Shown piece by piece: positions 16,993 to 25,293 of a stretch of DNA of 64,000 bases. Position numbers and translations under genes: made by a program. Origin of the DNA: Psychroflexus montanilacus (GTDB lineage: Bacteria > Bacteroidota > Bacteroidia > Flavobacteriales > Flavobacteriaceae); the NCBI RefSeq assembly GCF_020164535.1, contig NZ_JAIQZC010000002.1, forward strand, positions 1-64,000. The letters are read 5' to 3'. The notes under the pieces are model-generated. The model saw nothing but the letters and a program-made list of their open reading frames with translations. It did not search any database and had not been told where the DNA came from. Within the stretch, counting starts at the first letter, position 1. The number at the start of each line of letters is the position of its first letter.

Positions 16993-17163
16993 AAGCTTTA
17001 TTGATTTGAAGTCATTAACATTATTAATAATTGCTAAATATATACAATAAATGCTATGTCATTTAAATATTAATGTAAATTTTTATTTATTGCTTTTATT
17101 TTTTTAAATGCTGTTTCGAATCTGGATAAATTTTATGTGTGAATCACGGTCTTTTATACAAAA

Positions 17164-17193
17164 AAAAAGCTCCTGATTCCTCAGGAGCTTTTT
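17164..17193 (-). terminator. Intrinsic terminator
   Basis: A 13-bp perfect stem (AAAAAGCTCCTGA with TCAGGAGCTTTTT), loop of 4 bases, followed on the minus strand by a run of T. It lies 24 bases after the stop at 17217. The symmetry would also allow it to act on the plus strand. Confidence 0.9.
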
Positions 17194-17216
17194 ATATAGT
17201 AGTAATCGGTTTTGTG

Positions 17217-18197
17217 TTATTCAATATATCCTTTCTCACGCATCCAATCATCATTAAACATTTTTCCAACGTACCGGCTTCCATGATCATGAAATAAAAC
17301 AACCACCACATCATCTTTTTTGAAATGCTCTTTCAGCTGTAAAAGCCCTTTGACTGCTGCTCCTGCTGAGTTTCCCAAAAACATACCTTCTTCTTTAGCT
17401 AATTTTTGAGTGTATACCGCAGCGTCTTTATCGGTCACTTTAGTAAAGCCATCAATACCATCAAACCTTACATTTAGGGGTAAGATGTCTTCGCCGATGC
17501 CTTCAGTGACATAAGGGTAGATTTCATTTTCATCAAATTCACCTGTTTCATGGTATTTTTTAAACACAGAACCGTAGGTGTCGATACCCCATACTTTAAT
17601 ATCTGGGTTCTTCATTTTCAAATAACTGCTTACTCCGGATATGGTTCCTCCTGTTCCAACGCCAACTACAAAATGAGTAATCTTTCCATCAGTTTGTTCC
17701 CAAATTTCAGGTCCCGTCGTCTTGAAATGTGCTTTACAATTAGAGGGGTTATCATACTGGTTTACGTACCAGGAATTTGGTGTCTCTTTCGCCAACCTAG
17801 CCGAAGTAGAATAATAAGATCTTGGATCATCGGGGGCCACATCTGTTGGGCACACATGAACTTGACAACCCACAGCTCTTAAGATATCCATCTTCTCCTT
17901 ACTTTGCTTATCACTTAAGACACAAACGACTTTGTAACCTTTTACAATAGCGACCAAAGCCAACCCCATTCCTGTGTTCCCAGAGGTCCCTTCTATGATC
18001 GTTCCACCTGGCTTTAAAGCTCCACAGGCTTCAGCATCTTCTATCATTTGCAAAGCCATTCTGTCTTTTACAGAATTTCCCGGGTTGAAGGTTTCGTACT
18101 TGGCCAGTACTAAAGCATCGATGTCTTCAACTATTTTATTCATTTTCACCATTGGTGTGTTACCAATTGTTCCAATGATATTTTCAGCGTAATCCAT
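17217..18197 (-). CDS. PLP-dependent cystathionine beta-synthase-like / cysteine synthase family enzyme
   Basis: A 326-residue fold-type II PLP enzyme. Lys44 in NPGNSVKDRMA is the expected Schiff-base lysine. EGTSGNTGMG (68-77) binds the substrate carboxylate, and GVGTGGTISG (178-187) holds the cofactor phosphate. The C-terminal end (HGSRYVGKMFNDDWM) resembles cystathionine beta-synthase catalytic cores more than CysK. There is no CBS-pair or heme domain. It probably makes cystathionine from serine and homocysteine or cysteine from an activated serine; the sequence alone does not decide. It has its own promoter (18216-18223) and a strong terminator. Confidence 0.85.
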   Translation of the reverse strand: MDYAENIIGTIGNTPMVKMNKIVEDIDALVLAKYETFNPGNSVKDRMALQMIEDAEACGALKPGGTIIEGTSGNTGMGLALVAIVKGYKVVCVLSDKQSKEKMDILRAVGCQVHVCPTDVAPDDPRSYYSTSARLAKETPNSWYVNQYDNPSNCKAHFKTTGPEIWEQTDGKITHFVVGVGTGGTISGVSSYLKMKNPDIKVWGIDTYGSVFKKYHETGEFDENEIYPYVTEGIGEDILPLNVRFDGIDGFTKVTDKDAAVYTQKLAKEEGMFLGNSAGAAVKGLLQLKEHFKKDDVVVVLFHDHGSRYVGKMFNDDWMREKGYIE

Positions 18198-18215
18198 AGT
18201 TTTTATTTAATGCGG

Positions 18216-18223
18216 CAAAGATA
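18216..18223 (-). promoter_or_regulatory. -7 element of the CBS-like gene
   Basis: TATCTTTG on the minus strand, a perfect TAnnTTTG match, 18 bases before the ATG at 18197. Confidence 0.6.
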
Positions 18224-18278
18224 AAAAAAGTAAAACTCAAAAACGGTATGATTGGCTTTAGACTAATTCCAATCTTGT

Positions 18279-19514
18279 CTATTCAAATTTTATAGCCTTA
18301 ACAGGAGAAATTTTGGTGATAATGATAGAAGGTATCAAAAGCATCAACACACAAAGCAATAAAGTACCTATATTGATAATAAGGATGTAATCCAGGCTTA
18401 AATAGATGGGGGCTTCAGAAACGTAATAGGTCTCTGGGTTCAAAGGAATAACTTTCAAGAACTTTTGGATCAATAAAATTGAAATTCCAATAAGGTTCCC
18501 CCAGAACAAACCTTTAAAAATTAAAAAACCAGCATTGTAAAGAAATATTTTTCGAATTGACCAATCTGTTGCTCCCAAAGCTTTCAAAATGCCTATCATT
18601 TGTGTGCGTTCCAAAATCAGCACCAGCAAAGCGGTAATCATATTAATCCCAGCCACCAAAATCATGATGCCTATGATCAAAATAATATTGAAATCAAACA
18701 TTTTGAGCCATTCAAAAATGGAAGGATATAATTCGATGATAGTGCTGGCGTTTAAAAAAGAGTCGACCTCCTCGTATACCTTATAACCCACTTCCTGAAT
18801 TTCTGAAAAATCCTCTACAAATAATTCAAACTGCCCAATCTGATGGTCCTCCCAGTTATTTAATCGTTGAATTTGCTTGAGGTCGCCAATGATGTAGGTC
18901 TCGTCAAATTCTTTAAAGCCCGAATCAAAAATCCCAGAAATCGTTAAGCCAACCGATCTTGGCAAACGGTCCTGGTCTTCACGTAGAAAATATACAATCA
19001 ATTTATCACCAACTTTAAACCCTAAACGATTGGCTAAATAATTAGAAATTAAAACTTCTCTGCTTATCTTTTTGTCAAAAACAGGGAGCTTCCCTTCCAC
19101 AAGGTACTCTTCCAGATATTCCCAGCGGTAATTCTCCTCTACACCTTTGACAACAATACCTTCGAAGTCAGTTTCCGTTCTGACAATACCGTATTTAGTA
19201 GCTACTTTTTGTATGTGTTCTATCTCAGGAATGCCAGAGAATTCTGGATAAAAATCCTGTTTTATTGTTACAGGGTTTTGAGTAATGGTAGATTGGTTAT
19301 TGGAAAAATTATTGATCACAATATGACCATTGAATGCTGCAATTTTTTCTCTAATCTTATTTTGAAGTCCAAAGCCAGTGCTAATCGCTATAAACATCAT
19401 GATAATACCGATAGCTATCGCTGAAATAGCAATTTTAATTATCGGAGCCGATATGTTACTTTTATGATCGGTTTTGGTGACTAGCCGTTTGGAAATAAAA
19501 TATTCAAAATTCAA
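18279..19514 (-). CDS. LolC/LolE-type ABC transporter permease
   Basis: A 411-residue FtsX/MacB-type permease with the four-helix plan of LolC/LolE: helix 1 at about 24-46, a large periplasmic MacB-PCD domain (50-265), then three helices (about 273-302, 320-346, 372-398). The conserved tail KISPVKAIKFE and the RTQMIGILKALGA motif, which contacts the ATPase, are present. It probably releases lipoproteins from the inner membrane towards a carrier. The ATPase partner is not adjacent. The start codon is TTG (19512-19514): the frame is closed upstream, and MNFEYFISKRL matches the usual N-terminus. The start lies only 8 bases from the divergent namZ start. Confidence 0.88.
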   Translation of the reverse strand: MNFEYFISKRLVTKTDHKSNISAPIIKIAISAIAIGIIMMFIAISTGFGLQNKIREKIAAFNGHIVINNFSNNQSTITQNPVTIKQDFYPEFSGIPEIEHIQKVATKYGIVRTETDFEGIVVKGVEENYRWEYLEEYLVEGKLPVFDKKISREVLISNYLANRLGFKVGDKLIVYFLREDQDRLPRSVGLTISGIFDSGFKEFDETYIIGDLKQIQRLNNWEDHQIGQFELFVEDFSEIQEVGYKVYEEVDSFLNASTIIELYPSIFEWLKMFDFNIILIIGIMILVAGINMITALLVLILERTQMIGILKALGATDWSIRKIFLYNAGFLIFKGLFWGNLIGISILLIQKFLKVIPLNPETYYVSEAPIYLSLDYILIINIGTLLLCVLMLLIPSIIITKISPVKAIKFE

Positions 19515-19522
19515 GCTGACAT

Positions 19523-20731
19523 ATGATTTTAAAGAGGTTCAAAAATACAGTTTATTTTATTCTTTTGGTATGTATTTCTTGCTCTGCGCAACAAGCAGAA
19601 ATTAATACATATAACAGTCTAGGCGTAGGCGCCAACCGCACAGAATCCTACTTAGAATTTCTTGAAGGTAAAAACGTAGGGATAGTTGGTAACCAAACTT
19701 CGGTTATTTTCACTTCTGAAACTGATTACGTTCACCTGGTCGATTCCCTTCTGAACCGTAACATCAAGATTAAAAACGTATTTGCGCCAGAACATGGTTT
19801 CCGTGGAACCGCAGATGCTGGTGAACTCATAAAAGATGGCATAGATACCAAAACAGGCATTCCGATCATTTCACTATACGGTAATCAAAAAAAACCAAAA
19901 GAAGAACATCTAAAAGGTATCGACATCATGGTGTTTGACATTCAAGATGTAGGAGCACGATTTTACACTTACATTTCTACGCTGCATTACATCATGGAGG
20001 CCTGTGCAGAACAGGATATACCTTTGCTTATCTTGGACAGGCCCAACCCCAATGGTCATTTTATAGACGGTCCAGTTTTGGAAGACGAATTTAAAAGTTT
20101 TGTGGGGATGCATCCGGTTCCTGTTGTTCATGGATTAACCATTGCTGAATATGCTCAGATGATCAATGGAGAAGAATGGCTAAAGGACGGAATCCAGTGC
20201 CAATTAGAAATTATTGACATGAGAGGCTATTCTCCACAATTAACTTATGATTTACCCATAAAGCCTTCACCCAACCTCCCCAATGCCAAGTCCGTCAACT
20301 TATATCCGAGTTTATGTTTTTTTGAAGGCACCAATGTGAATGCGGGTCGAGGAACAACTATGCAGTTTCAGGTGTTTGGTTCACCATTTTTGGATGCTTC
20401 ACTCTTTGATTTTAAATACACACCAAAATCTATGGATGGCGCTAAATACCCAAAACACGAGAATCAACTTTGTTATGGAAAGAATCTTCAAAATCATAGC
20501 GATCTCGATTATCTTAATTTGGACTGGTTGCTTCAGGCGTATCATCACACCCAGGACCAGGATTCATTTTTCAACGATTTTTTTAATAAACTGGCAGGAA
20601 ATTCAAATTTGCAGGAGCAAATTCAGCAGGGAAAAACAGCAGAAGAAATAAGAAAAAGCTGGCAAACTGACCTGAACAACTACAAAGCCAAAATCAAACC
20701 GTATTTACTCTATGAGAGAGGAATCCACTAG
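19523..20731 (+). CDS. namZ: DUF1343 protein, exo-beta-N-acetylmuramidase NamZ-like
   Basis: A 402-residue exported protein of the DUF1343 family, whose characterised member NamZ removes N-acetylmuramic acid from the non-reducing end of peptidoglycan fragments. The N-terminus is a signal peptide with a possible lipobox (CISC, Cys20). Conserved blocks are GVGANRTESYLEFLEGKNVG (about 32-51), FAPEHGFRGTADAGE (about 92-106) and DIQDVGARFYTYISTLHYIM (about 140-159), with YPSLCFFEGTNVNAGRGT near 257-274. Released MurNAc could feed MurQ, encoded 12 kb away in this window. The coding start contains the promoter of the divergent permease gene. Confidence 0.88.
   Translation: MILKRFKNTVYFILLVCISCSAQQAEINTYNSLGVGANRTESYLEFLEGKNVGIVGNQTSVIFTSETDYVHLVDSLLNRNIKIKNVFAPEHGFRGTADAGELIKDGIDTKTGIPIISLYGNQKKPKEEHLKGIDIMVFDIQDVGARFYTYISTLHYIMEACAEQDIPLLILDRPNPNGHFIDGPVLEDEFKSFVGMHPVPVVHGLTIAEYAQMINGEEWLKDGIQCQLEIIDMRGYSPQLTYDLPIKPSPNLPNAKSVNLYPSLCFFEGTNVNAGRGTTMQFQVFGSPFLDASLFDFKYTPKSMDGAKYPKHENQLCYGKNLQNHSDLDYLNLDWLLQAYHHTQDQDSFFNDFFNKLAGNSNLQEQIQQGKTAEEIRKSWQTDLNNYKAKIKPYLLYERGIH
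19540..19547 (-). promoter_or_regulatory. -7 element of the LolC/E gene inside namZ
   Basis: TATTTTTG on the minus strand, a perfect match, within codons 6-9 of namZ. The predicted start of transcription is near 19536, about 22 nt before the TTG start codon, which supports that unusual start. Confidence 0.55.
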
Positions 20732-20779
20732 CTCCTCGCAAGAATGGAGACTTTACTTTTCTTGTTATATTAAATAGTC

Positions 20780-20798
20780 CCCTTCCCTTGGGGAAGGG
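20780..20798 (+). repeat. GC-rich palindrome between convergent genes
   Basis: CCCTTCCC, loop TTG, GGGAAGGG: a perfect 8-bp stem followed by TTAGGGATGGGC. I recognise this wording as similar to intergenic elements common in Bacteroidota genomes. It sits between the namZ and OsmC stop codons and may also end transcription, although no T tract follows. Confidence 0.55.
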
Positions 20799-20819
20799 TT
20801 AGGGATGGGCTTTACTACA

Positions 20820-21242
20820 TTACTCAACCTTCTCCCCGTTCAATTCCACCTGATACTGAATATCCACCGTTTGATCCAGCATCTTGGAGACCGAGCAGTA
20901 CTTTTCAAAGGACAGCTGTGCTGCGCGTTTGGCCTTATTGGCTGGAATATCACCTTCAAGTTTAACGAGTAATTTAATCGTATGAAAAACTTTGGGGTCG
21001 GTGTCTTTTCTGAAACCTTCTACATCGACATTTAAATTTTTAATCTCCAGATTCTGCTTTTTCAAAATATGTACAATATCGATACTGCTGCAGCCTGCGG
21101 TTCCCATCAAAATTAATTCCATTGGACTTGGTGCCTTTGGGTTGGGTGCCGAAGAATTGTAAAGTTCAATTGTATGACCCAATGAATTTTCTGCCTCAAA
21201 ATGAACGTCACTGTTGGGTTTCTTATGTAAACTGATTTTCAT
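20820..21242 (-). CDS. OsmC family protein
   Basis: A 140-residue OsmC/Ohr-superfamily protein of the YhfA-like branch. Two conserved cysteines are present: one in TAGCSSIDIVHIL (about residues 49-61) and one in FEKYCSVSKML (about 110-120). These form the thiol pair that reduces hydroperoxides in Ohr/OsmC proteins. The proline-rich NPKAPSPMELILMG segment (about 34-47) is typical. It is cytoplasmic. YhfA-like members are poorly characterised, and the hydroperoxide role is inferred from the superfamily. It is convergent with namZ and divergent from metK. A -7-like sequence with one mismatch (TTGCTTTG, 21260-21267) lies upstream. Confidence 0.85.
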   Translation of the reverse strand: MKISLHKKPNSDVHFEAENSLGHTIELYNSSAPNPKAPSPMELILMGTAGCSSIDIVHILKKQNLEIKNLNVDVEGFRKDTDPKVFHTIKLLVKLEGDIPANKAKRAAQLSFEKYCSVSKMLDQTVDIQYQVELNGEKVE

Positions 21243-21330
21243 GATTCTCTAATTTTATACAAAGCAAATGAATCTTCAGTATAAATCTGCTAAAAATAAC
21301 TTAATACAATTTAGAATGACTCAAATTTAT

Positions 21331-21338
21331 TATGTTTG
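21331..21338 (+). promoter_or_regulatory. -7 element of metK
   Basis: TATGTTTG, a perfect match. The predicted transcript start is near 21342, one base before the first base of the riboswitch P1 helix. Confidence 0.65.
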
Positions 21339-21342
21339 CACC

Positions 21343-21391
21343 GAGGAAGGATTTGACTGATTGCAACCTCTTTTTAAAATGCTAAAGCAGT
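21343..21391 (+). promoter_or_regulatory. SAM-II riboswitch
   Basis: Compact H-type pseudoknot matching the SAM-II (metA-type) aptamer. P1 pairs GAGG (21343-21346) with CCTC (21367-21370). The loop carries the conserved GATTTG (21350-21355) and TTGCAA (21361-21366), and the 3' part has the conserved GCTAAAG (21381-21387). The pseudoknot P2 pairs ACTG (21356-21359) with CAGT (21388-21391). These elements occur in the same order as in published SAM-II aptamers. Position upstream of the SAM synthetase gene makes feedback control by SAM the obvious role. No intrinsic terminator is seen before the ATG at 21453, so control is probably at translation or through the alternative helix described in the findings. 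Confidence 0.85.
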
Positions 21392-21452
21392 ATATTTTGA
21401 AGATTTTAGTCTAATTTTCCTTCCTCCCGACTATAACTTTAAATCTTATTCT

Positions 21453-22703
21453 ATGTCCTATTTATTTACTTCAGAGAGTGTTTCTGAAGGACACCCCGAT
21501 AAAATCGCCGATCAAATCAGCGATGCCCTGCTCGACTCTTTTTTAGCCTTTGATGAAACTTCCAAAGTCGCCTGTGAAACCTTGGTCACGACTGGCCAGG
21601 TGGTTCTGGCAGGAGAAGTGAGAAGCAATACTTACTTAGACGTTCAGCAAATTGCCAGAGACGTTATAAACGATATAGGTTATACTAAAGGAGCTTATCA
21701 GTTTTCTGGGGATTCCTGTGGTGTAATTTCTTTGATTCACGAGCAATCTCAGGATATTTACCAGGGTGTGGACAAAGCTTCCAAAGAAGAACAAGGCGCT
21801 GGAGACCAGGGAATGATGTTTGGTTATGCGACCAACGAAACCGAAAATTACATGCCATTGGCACTGGATATTTCTCACAAACTTCTTATCGAACTGGCCA
21901 AACTTCGTAGAGAAAACGACGACATCACCTATCTCCGTCCCGATGCTAAGGCACAAGTCACTATTGAGTATTCCGACGATAATGTACCCCAGCGCATAGA
22001 TACAATTGTAGTCTCCACTCAGCATGACGATTTTGATAAAGATGCAACCATGCTTCAAAAAATTGCCGAAGACATCAAATCTATCCTGATTCCCAGAGTA
22101 AAAGCTTTGTTTGACGAGCAGACTCAAGCTTTGTTTGATGAAAATATCACATACCATATTAACCCCACAGGGAAATTTGTCATTGGTGGACCTCACGGTG
22201 ATGCCGGACTTACAGGAAGAAAAATCATTGTCGACACCTACGGTGGTAAAGGTGCTCATGGCGGTGGTGCTTTTTCTGGAAAAGACCCCAGCAAGGTCGA
22301 CCGTTCCGCAGCTTATGCAGCCAGGCACGTTGCTAAAAACATGGTAGCCGCAGGCATTGCAGATGAAGTTTTGGTCCAGGTGTCCTACGCTATTGGGGTA
22401 AGCGAACCTACGTCTATTTTAGTAAACACCACCAATAAACACATCAACATGAGCGATGGAGACATTGCCAGAAAAATCAGACAGATTTTTGATATGCGCC
22501 CAGGAATGATCGAGGAACGCTTAAAATTAAGAAACCCTATCTACAGAGAAACTGCCGCTTACGGCCATATGGGAAAAGAACCACGCTTTGAAACCAAAAT
22601 CTACCGTTCAGATTATTCTGGGGAAGTCCGTCGTGAAGTCGAGCTTTTCACCTGGGAAAAACTGGATTATGTGGATCAACTGAAAGAAGCTTTCGATTTG
22701 TAA
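21453..22703 (+). CDS. metK: S-adenosylmethionine synthetase
   Basis: A 416-residue methionine adenosyltransferase making S-adenosylmethionine from methionine and ATP. Landmarks are [18 protein letters not shown] (residues 7-24, ATP binding), [15 protein letters not shown] near 118-132, [13 protein letters not shown] (the P-loop-like block near 246-258) and [19 protein letters not shown] near 272-290. The length is slightly longer than the E. coli enzyme (384), as in other Bacteroidota. It is expressed from a single promoter through a SAM-II riboswitch leader of about 110 nt. Confidence 0.97.
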   Translation: MSYLFTSESVSEGHPDKIADQISDALLDSFLAFDETSKVACETLVTTGQVVLAGEVRSNTYLDVQQIARDVINDIGYTKGAYQFSGDSCGVISLIHEQSQDIYQGVDKASKEEQGAGDQGMMFGYATNETENYMPLALDISHKLLIELAKLRRENDDITYLRPDAKAQVTIEYSDDNVPQRIDTIVVSTQHDDFDKDATMLQKIAEDIKSILIPRVKALFDEQTQALFDENITYHINPTGKFVIGGPHGDAGLTGRKIIVDTYGGKGAHGGGAFSGKDPSKVDRSAAYAARHVAKNMVAAGIADEVLVQVSYAIGVSEPTSILVNTTNKHINMSDGDIARKIRQIFDMRPGMIEERLKLRNPIYRETAAYGHMGKEPRFETKIYRSDYSGEVRREVELFTWEKLDYVDQLKEAFDL

Positions 22704-22792
22704 TTTTTTTTCTGAATTTGTTTCAAGATAGCCTGAACTCTTTAAGATAACCAACTTGTACGCTAAAGTTTAATTCAATTCAGCGTCCAGGC

Positions 22793-22829
22793 TTGTCAAC
22801 TTGTCCCAAAGCACGGGACAAGTTGACAA
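22793..22829 (+). terminator. Long perfect hairpin downstream of metK
   Basis: A 15-bp perfect inverted repeat (22793-22807 with 22815-22829) and a 7-base loop. Directly after it come a second small palindrome (CTCAAC, ACT, GTTGAG; 22832-22846) and the repeat cluster. There is no T tract right after the stem, so it may be a repeat rather than a terminator. Confidence 0.45.
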
Positions 22830-23131
22830 AGCTCAACACTGTTGAGACGAAGATGTCAGGGCTAACGCCCCTTTTTGCCTACTCTCGTTTTACTATGAAG
22901 ATTTCAGGGCTAAAGCCCCTTGCAACATCTACTTCTTTACTTTTTACGAAGATTGCAGGGCTAACGCTCCTTCCACATGTTTTCATAATAAAAATTATTG
23001 GAACTCATATTCCTTTTATGTATATTAACTTAGGAAATGAAGACTATTAGGACTACGTCTTTAAAAAAAGGGCAGAGCCCACTAATCTTTGTAAAACAAG
23101 CACCTAGTTTATGTACCGAGGGGCAGAGCCC
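22793..23131. repeat. Cluster of short GC-rich palindromes (REP-like)
   Basis: The only gene-free stretch over 300 bases (22704-23322). It holds three copies of a roughly 50-bp unit around CAGGGCTAA(C/A)GCCCCT, with GGGC arms starting at 22859, 22907 and 22958 (the third decayed to GCTC). Further on are two copies of GGGCAGAGCCC at 23070 and 23121, 51 bp apart. Each is a tiny hairpin with a 4-bp GC stem. The units are preceded by similar GAAGAT sequences. No transposase gene is nearby. The remainder, 23132-23270, shows nothing recognisable. Confidence 0.65.
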
Positions 23132-23270
23132 TGGCATCTAGTTCGAAGAAGAAAATTATGCAAGTGATCTTGAATTCTGTTACAGCTTATAGATCACCTA
23201 AAGCATCACAAGCCTAGACACTCTTCAACTTACTCCCTACACCTGTTAAATAAATTCCTGTCTTCTTCAT

Positions 23271-23278
23271 TATATTTG
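23271..23278 (+). promoter_or_regulatory. -7 element of the lipoprotein-kynU-kmo-folD run
   Basis: TATATTTG, a perfect match, 44 bases before the ATG at 23323. The next three genes follow at 3, -11 and +9 bases, so this promoter probably serves all four. Confidence 0.6.
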
Positions 23279-23322
23279 TAGAAGCCTTTTGCAACACCTA
23301 ACTTTACTCAAAAATAATCCAC

Positions 23323-24018
23323 ATGAAACATCTTTCCCTTTTATTAGTGTCGCTCCTATTCCTTGGAGCCTGCAACCAGAAAAAAGATAAGTCAGAAGAA
23401 TCCAAGTCTGAGTCAACTTCTGAGGTCTCTTCAGATAAAGGAATTGGCATCTTGGAAGACATCGCTTCTGCCAATGGCTACGAGAACTGGTCTGAAGTAG
23501 ATTCCATCTCCTACACCTTCAATGCCCAAAATGGTGACAATATCTCCAGTCGTACCTGGAAATGGAAACCAAAAACAGGTGAGGTCACCATGAAAACACA
23601 AGACACCACCCTTACATATAACACTAATAAGTTTGAAGAAGACATTGCCTTTGCCGATCGTGGTTTTGTCAATGATAAATACTGGTTACTATTTCCATTC
23701 CATTTGGTTTGGGACGATAACTTTGATTATGAAGTTACTGAACAGGTAGAAGCGCCGATTTCTGGTGAACTGATGCAGGAAATTGCCATCATGTACAAAG
23801 ATGAAGCCGGCTATACCCCTGGCGACACCTACCATATTTATGTTGACGAGAATAAGATGATCCGCGAGTGGTCTTATACGCCCAAAGGTAGCGACGAGCC
23901 AAGACTGGCCACCACTTGGGAGGATTACGATGACTTCAACGGCATTAAAATCGCCAGAATGCACGATACCAAAGAAGGAAGCTTTAAAATTTACTTCACC
24001 GATATTAGCGTCAATTAA
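23323..24018 (+). CDS. Lipoprotein of unknown function heading the kynurenine run
   Basis: A 231-residue lipoprotein. The signal peptide ends LFLGAC with lipid-modified Cys17, followed by a Ser/Glu/Lys-rich linker (18-45). The globular part (46-231) begins GYENWSEVDSISYTFN and ends DGIKIAR-like FNGIKIARMHDTKEGSFKI, with many Tyr/Trp pairs and predicted beta structure. Similar uncharacterised lipoproteins of about 230-250 residues are common in Flavobacteriaceae, but I cannot name a family. It stops three bases before kynU and probably shares its promoter. Whether it is functionally related to tryptophan breakdown is not shown. Confidence 0.7.
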   Translation: MKHLSLLLVSLLFLGACNQKKDKSEESKSESTSEVSSDKGIGILEDIASANGYENWSEVDSISYTFNAQNGDNISSRTWKWKPKTGEVTMKTQDTTLTYNTNKFEEDIAFADRGFVNDKYWLLFPFHLVWDDNFDYEVTEQVEAPISGELMQEIAIMYKDEAGYTPGDTYHIYVDENKMIREWSYTPKGSDEPRLATTWEDYDDFNGIKIARMHDTKEGSFKIYFTDISVN

Positions 24019-24021
24019 TTT

Positions 24022-25293
24022 ATGAAGTACATCAATTCCAGGGCTTTTGCAGCGGAACAGGATCAAAACGATCCGTTACATCACTTTAGAAGTCAGTTTC
24101 ATTTTCCGGTCAAAGCAGACGGTTCACCCAAAATCTATTTGTGTGGCAATTCCCTTGGGCTTCAACCTAAGCAAACCTCAGCCTACGTTCAGCAGGAATT
24201 AAACGACTGGGCAAAATTTGGAGTGGAAGGCCATACCGATGCCGAAACTCCGTGGCTGACTTCACACGAAGATTTGGCACAACCCATGGCTAAGATCGTG
24301 GGTGCAAAGCCAGAGGAAGTCGTCATCATGAATACCTTAACGGTGAACCTTCACTTGATGATGGTATCGTTTTACAAACCGACTCAAAAGAAATTCAAAA
24401 TCCTGATTGAAAGCGATGCTTTTCCTTCCGATAAATATGCAGTGGAGTCTCAGCTGAAATTTCACAATATCGATCCTAAAGAAGGCCTTATTCTTTGGAA
24501 GCCTAGGGAAGGTGAACACCTTTGCCGACACGAAGATTTTGAAGCGCTTCTGGAAACTCATAAAGATGAAATAGCCTTAGTCATGGTGGGAAGCACTAAT
24601 TATTACTCTGGCCAGGCCTTTGATTTGAAACGCATCGCCAAACGTTGTCAGGACAAAAACATCACTGTTGGTTTTGATTTGGCCCATGGGGCAGGCAATA
24701 TTCAACCTAACTTACACGACATCGGCGCTGACTTTGCCGTGTGGTGTACCTACAAATATTTGAATTCCGGACCAGGCAGCATTGGGGGCTGTTTTGTGCA
24801 CGAAAAGCATATCCAAAACCAAAGTATCAATCGTTTTGTGGGCTGGTGGGGACATAATAAAGACTCACGTTTCAACATGAGAGTTGGATTTGACCCTACG
24901 CCAACCGCAGAGGGCTGGCAACTAAGCAATCCGCCAATTTTATCTTTGGCAGGCACACGCTCATCCCTGAATTTATTTGAAAAAGCAGGTTTTGATAACT
25001 TGAGAGAAAAATCGGTAAAACTGACGGGATTTCTAGAGTTTCTCATTGACGATTTCGACAACACCGATATTTCAATTTTGACACCTAGATCACCGGGAGA
25101 ACGCGGATGCCAATTGTCTATCCAGATGAAGAATGCCGACCGCTCCCTTTTCGATCAGCTCACAACTCAAGGCGTCGTAGCCGACTGGCGAGAACCCGAT
25201 GTGATCCGCATCGCTCCTGCTCCGCTTTATAATTCGTTTACAGATGTATATGAATTTGTACAACTTTTAAAACTCTGTCTGCATGGCAACTAA
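24022..25293 (+). CDS. kynU: Kynureninase
   Basis: A 423-residue PLP enzyme that cleaves kynurenine or 3-hydroxykynurenine to anthranilate or 3-hydroxyanthranilate plus alanine. The PLP lysine is Lys245 in WCTYKYLNSGPGS. The cofactor-binding Asp is in FDLAHGAGN (218-226). CGNSLGLQPK (41-50) and the RVGFDPTP block also match the family. The C-terminus carries RIAPAPLYNSF. The length fits (E. coli lacks it; Pseudomonas is 416, human 465). It overlaps kmo by 11 bases. The cytoplasmic pathway with Kmo gives 3-hydroxyanthranilate. Confidence 0.96.
   Translation: MKYINSRAFAAEQDQNDPLHHFRSQFHFPVKADGSPKIYLCGNSLGLQPKQTSAYVQQELNDWAKFGVEGHTDAETPWLTSHEDLAQPMAKIVGAKPEEVVIMNTLTVNLHLMMVSFYKPTQKKFKILIESDAFPSDKYAVESQLKFHNIDPKEGLILWKPREGEHLCRHEDFEALLETHKDEIALVMVGSTNYYSGQAFDLKRIAKRCQDKNITVGFDLAHGAGNIQPNLHDIGADFAVWCTYKYLNSGPGSIGGCFVHEKHIQNQSINRFVGWWGHNKDSRFNMRVGFDPTPTAEGWQLSNPPILSLAGTRSSLNLFEKAGFDNLREKSVKLTGFLEFLIDDFDNTDISILTPRSPGERGCQLSIQMKNADRSLFDQLTTQGVVADWREPDVIRIAPAPLYNSFTDVYEFVQLLKLCLHGN

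Noticed and set aside
21636-22328. 230-codon open frame on the minus strand inside metK
   Set aside because: It is fully antisense to metK, lacks a promoter element and encodes no recognisable domain; it mirrors the codon bias of metK.
22793-23050. 85-codon open frame in the repeat cluster after metK
   Set aside because: It reads through palindromic repeats and a 15-bp hairpin; the peptide is repetitive only because the DNA is, and there is no promoter of its own.
22859-23131. CRISPR array
   Set aside because: The roughly 50-bp period is built from 11-12-bp palindromes with similar flanks rather than identical repeats with unique spacers, and there are no cas genes.
22793-23131. Insertion sequence remnant with a transposase
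   Set aside because: No transposase fragment could be recognised in any frame; only the palindromes remain.
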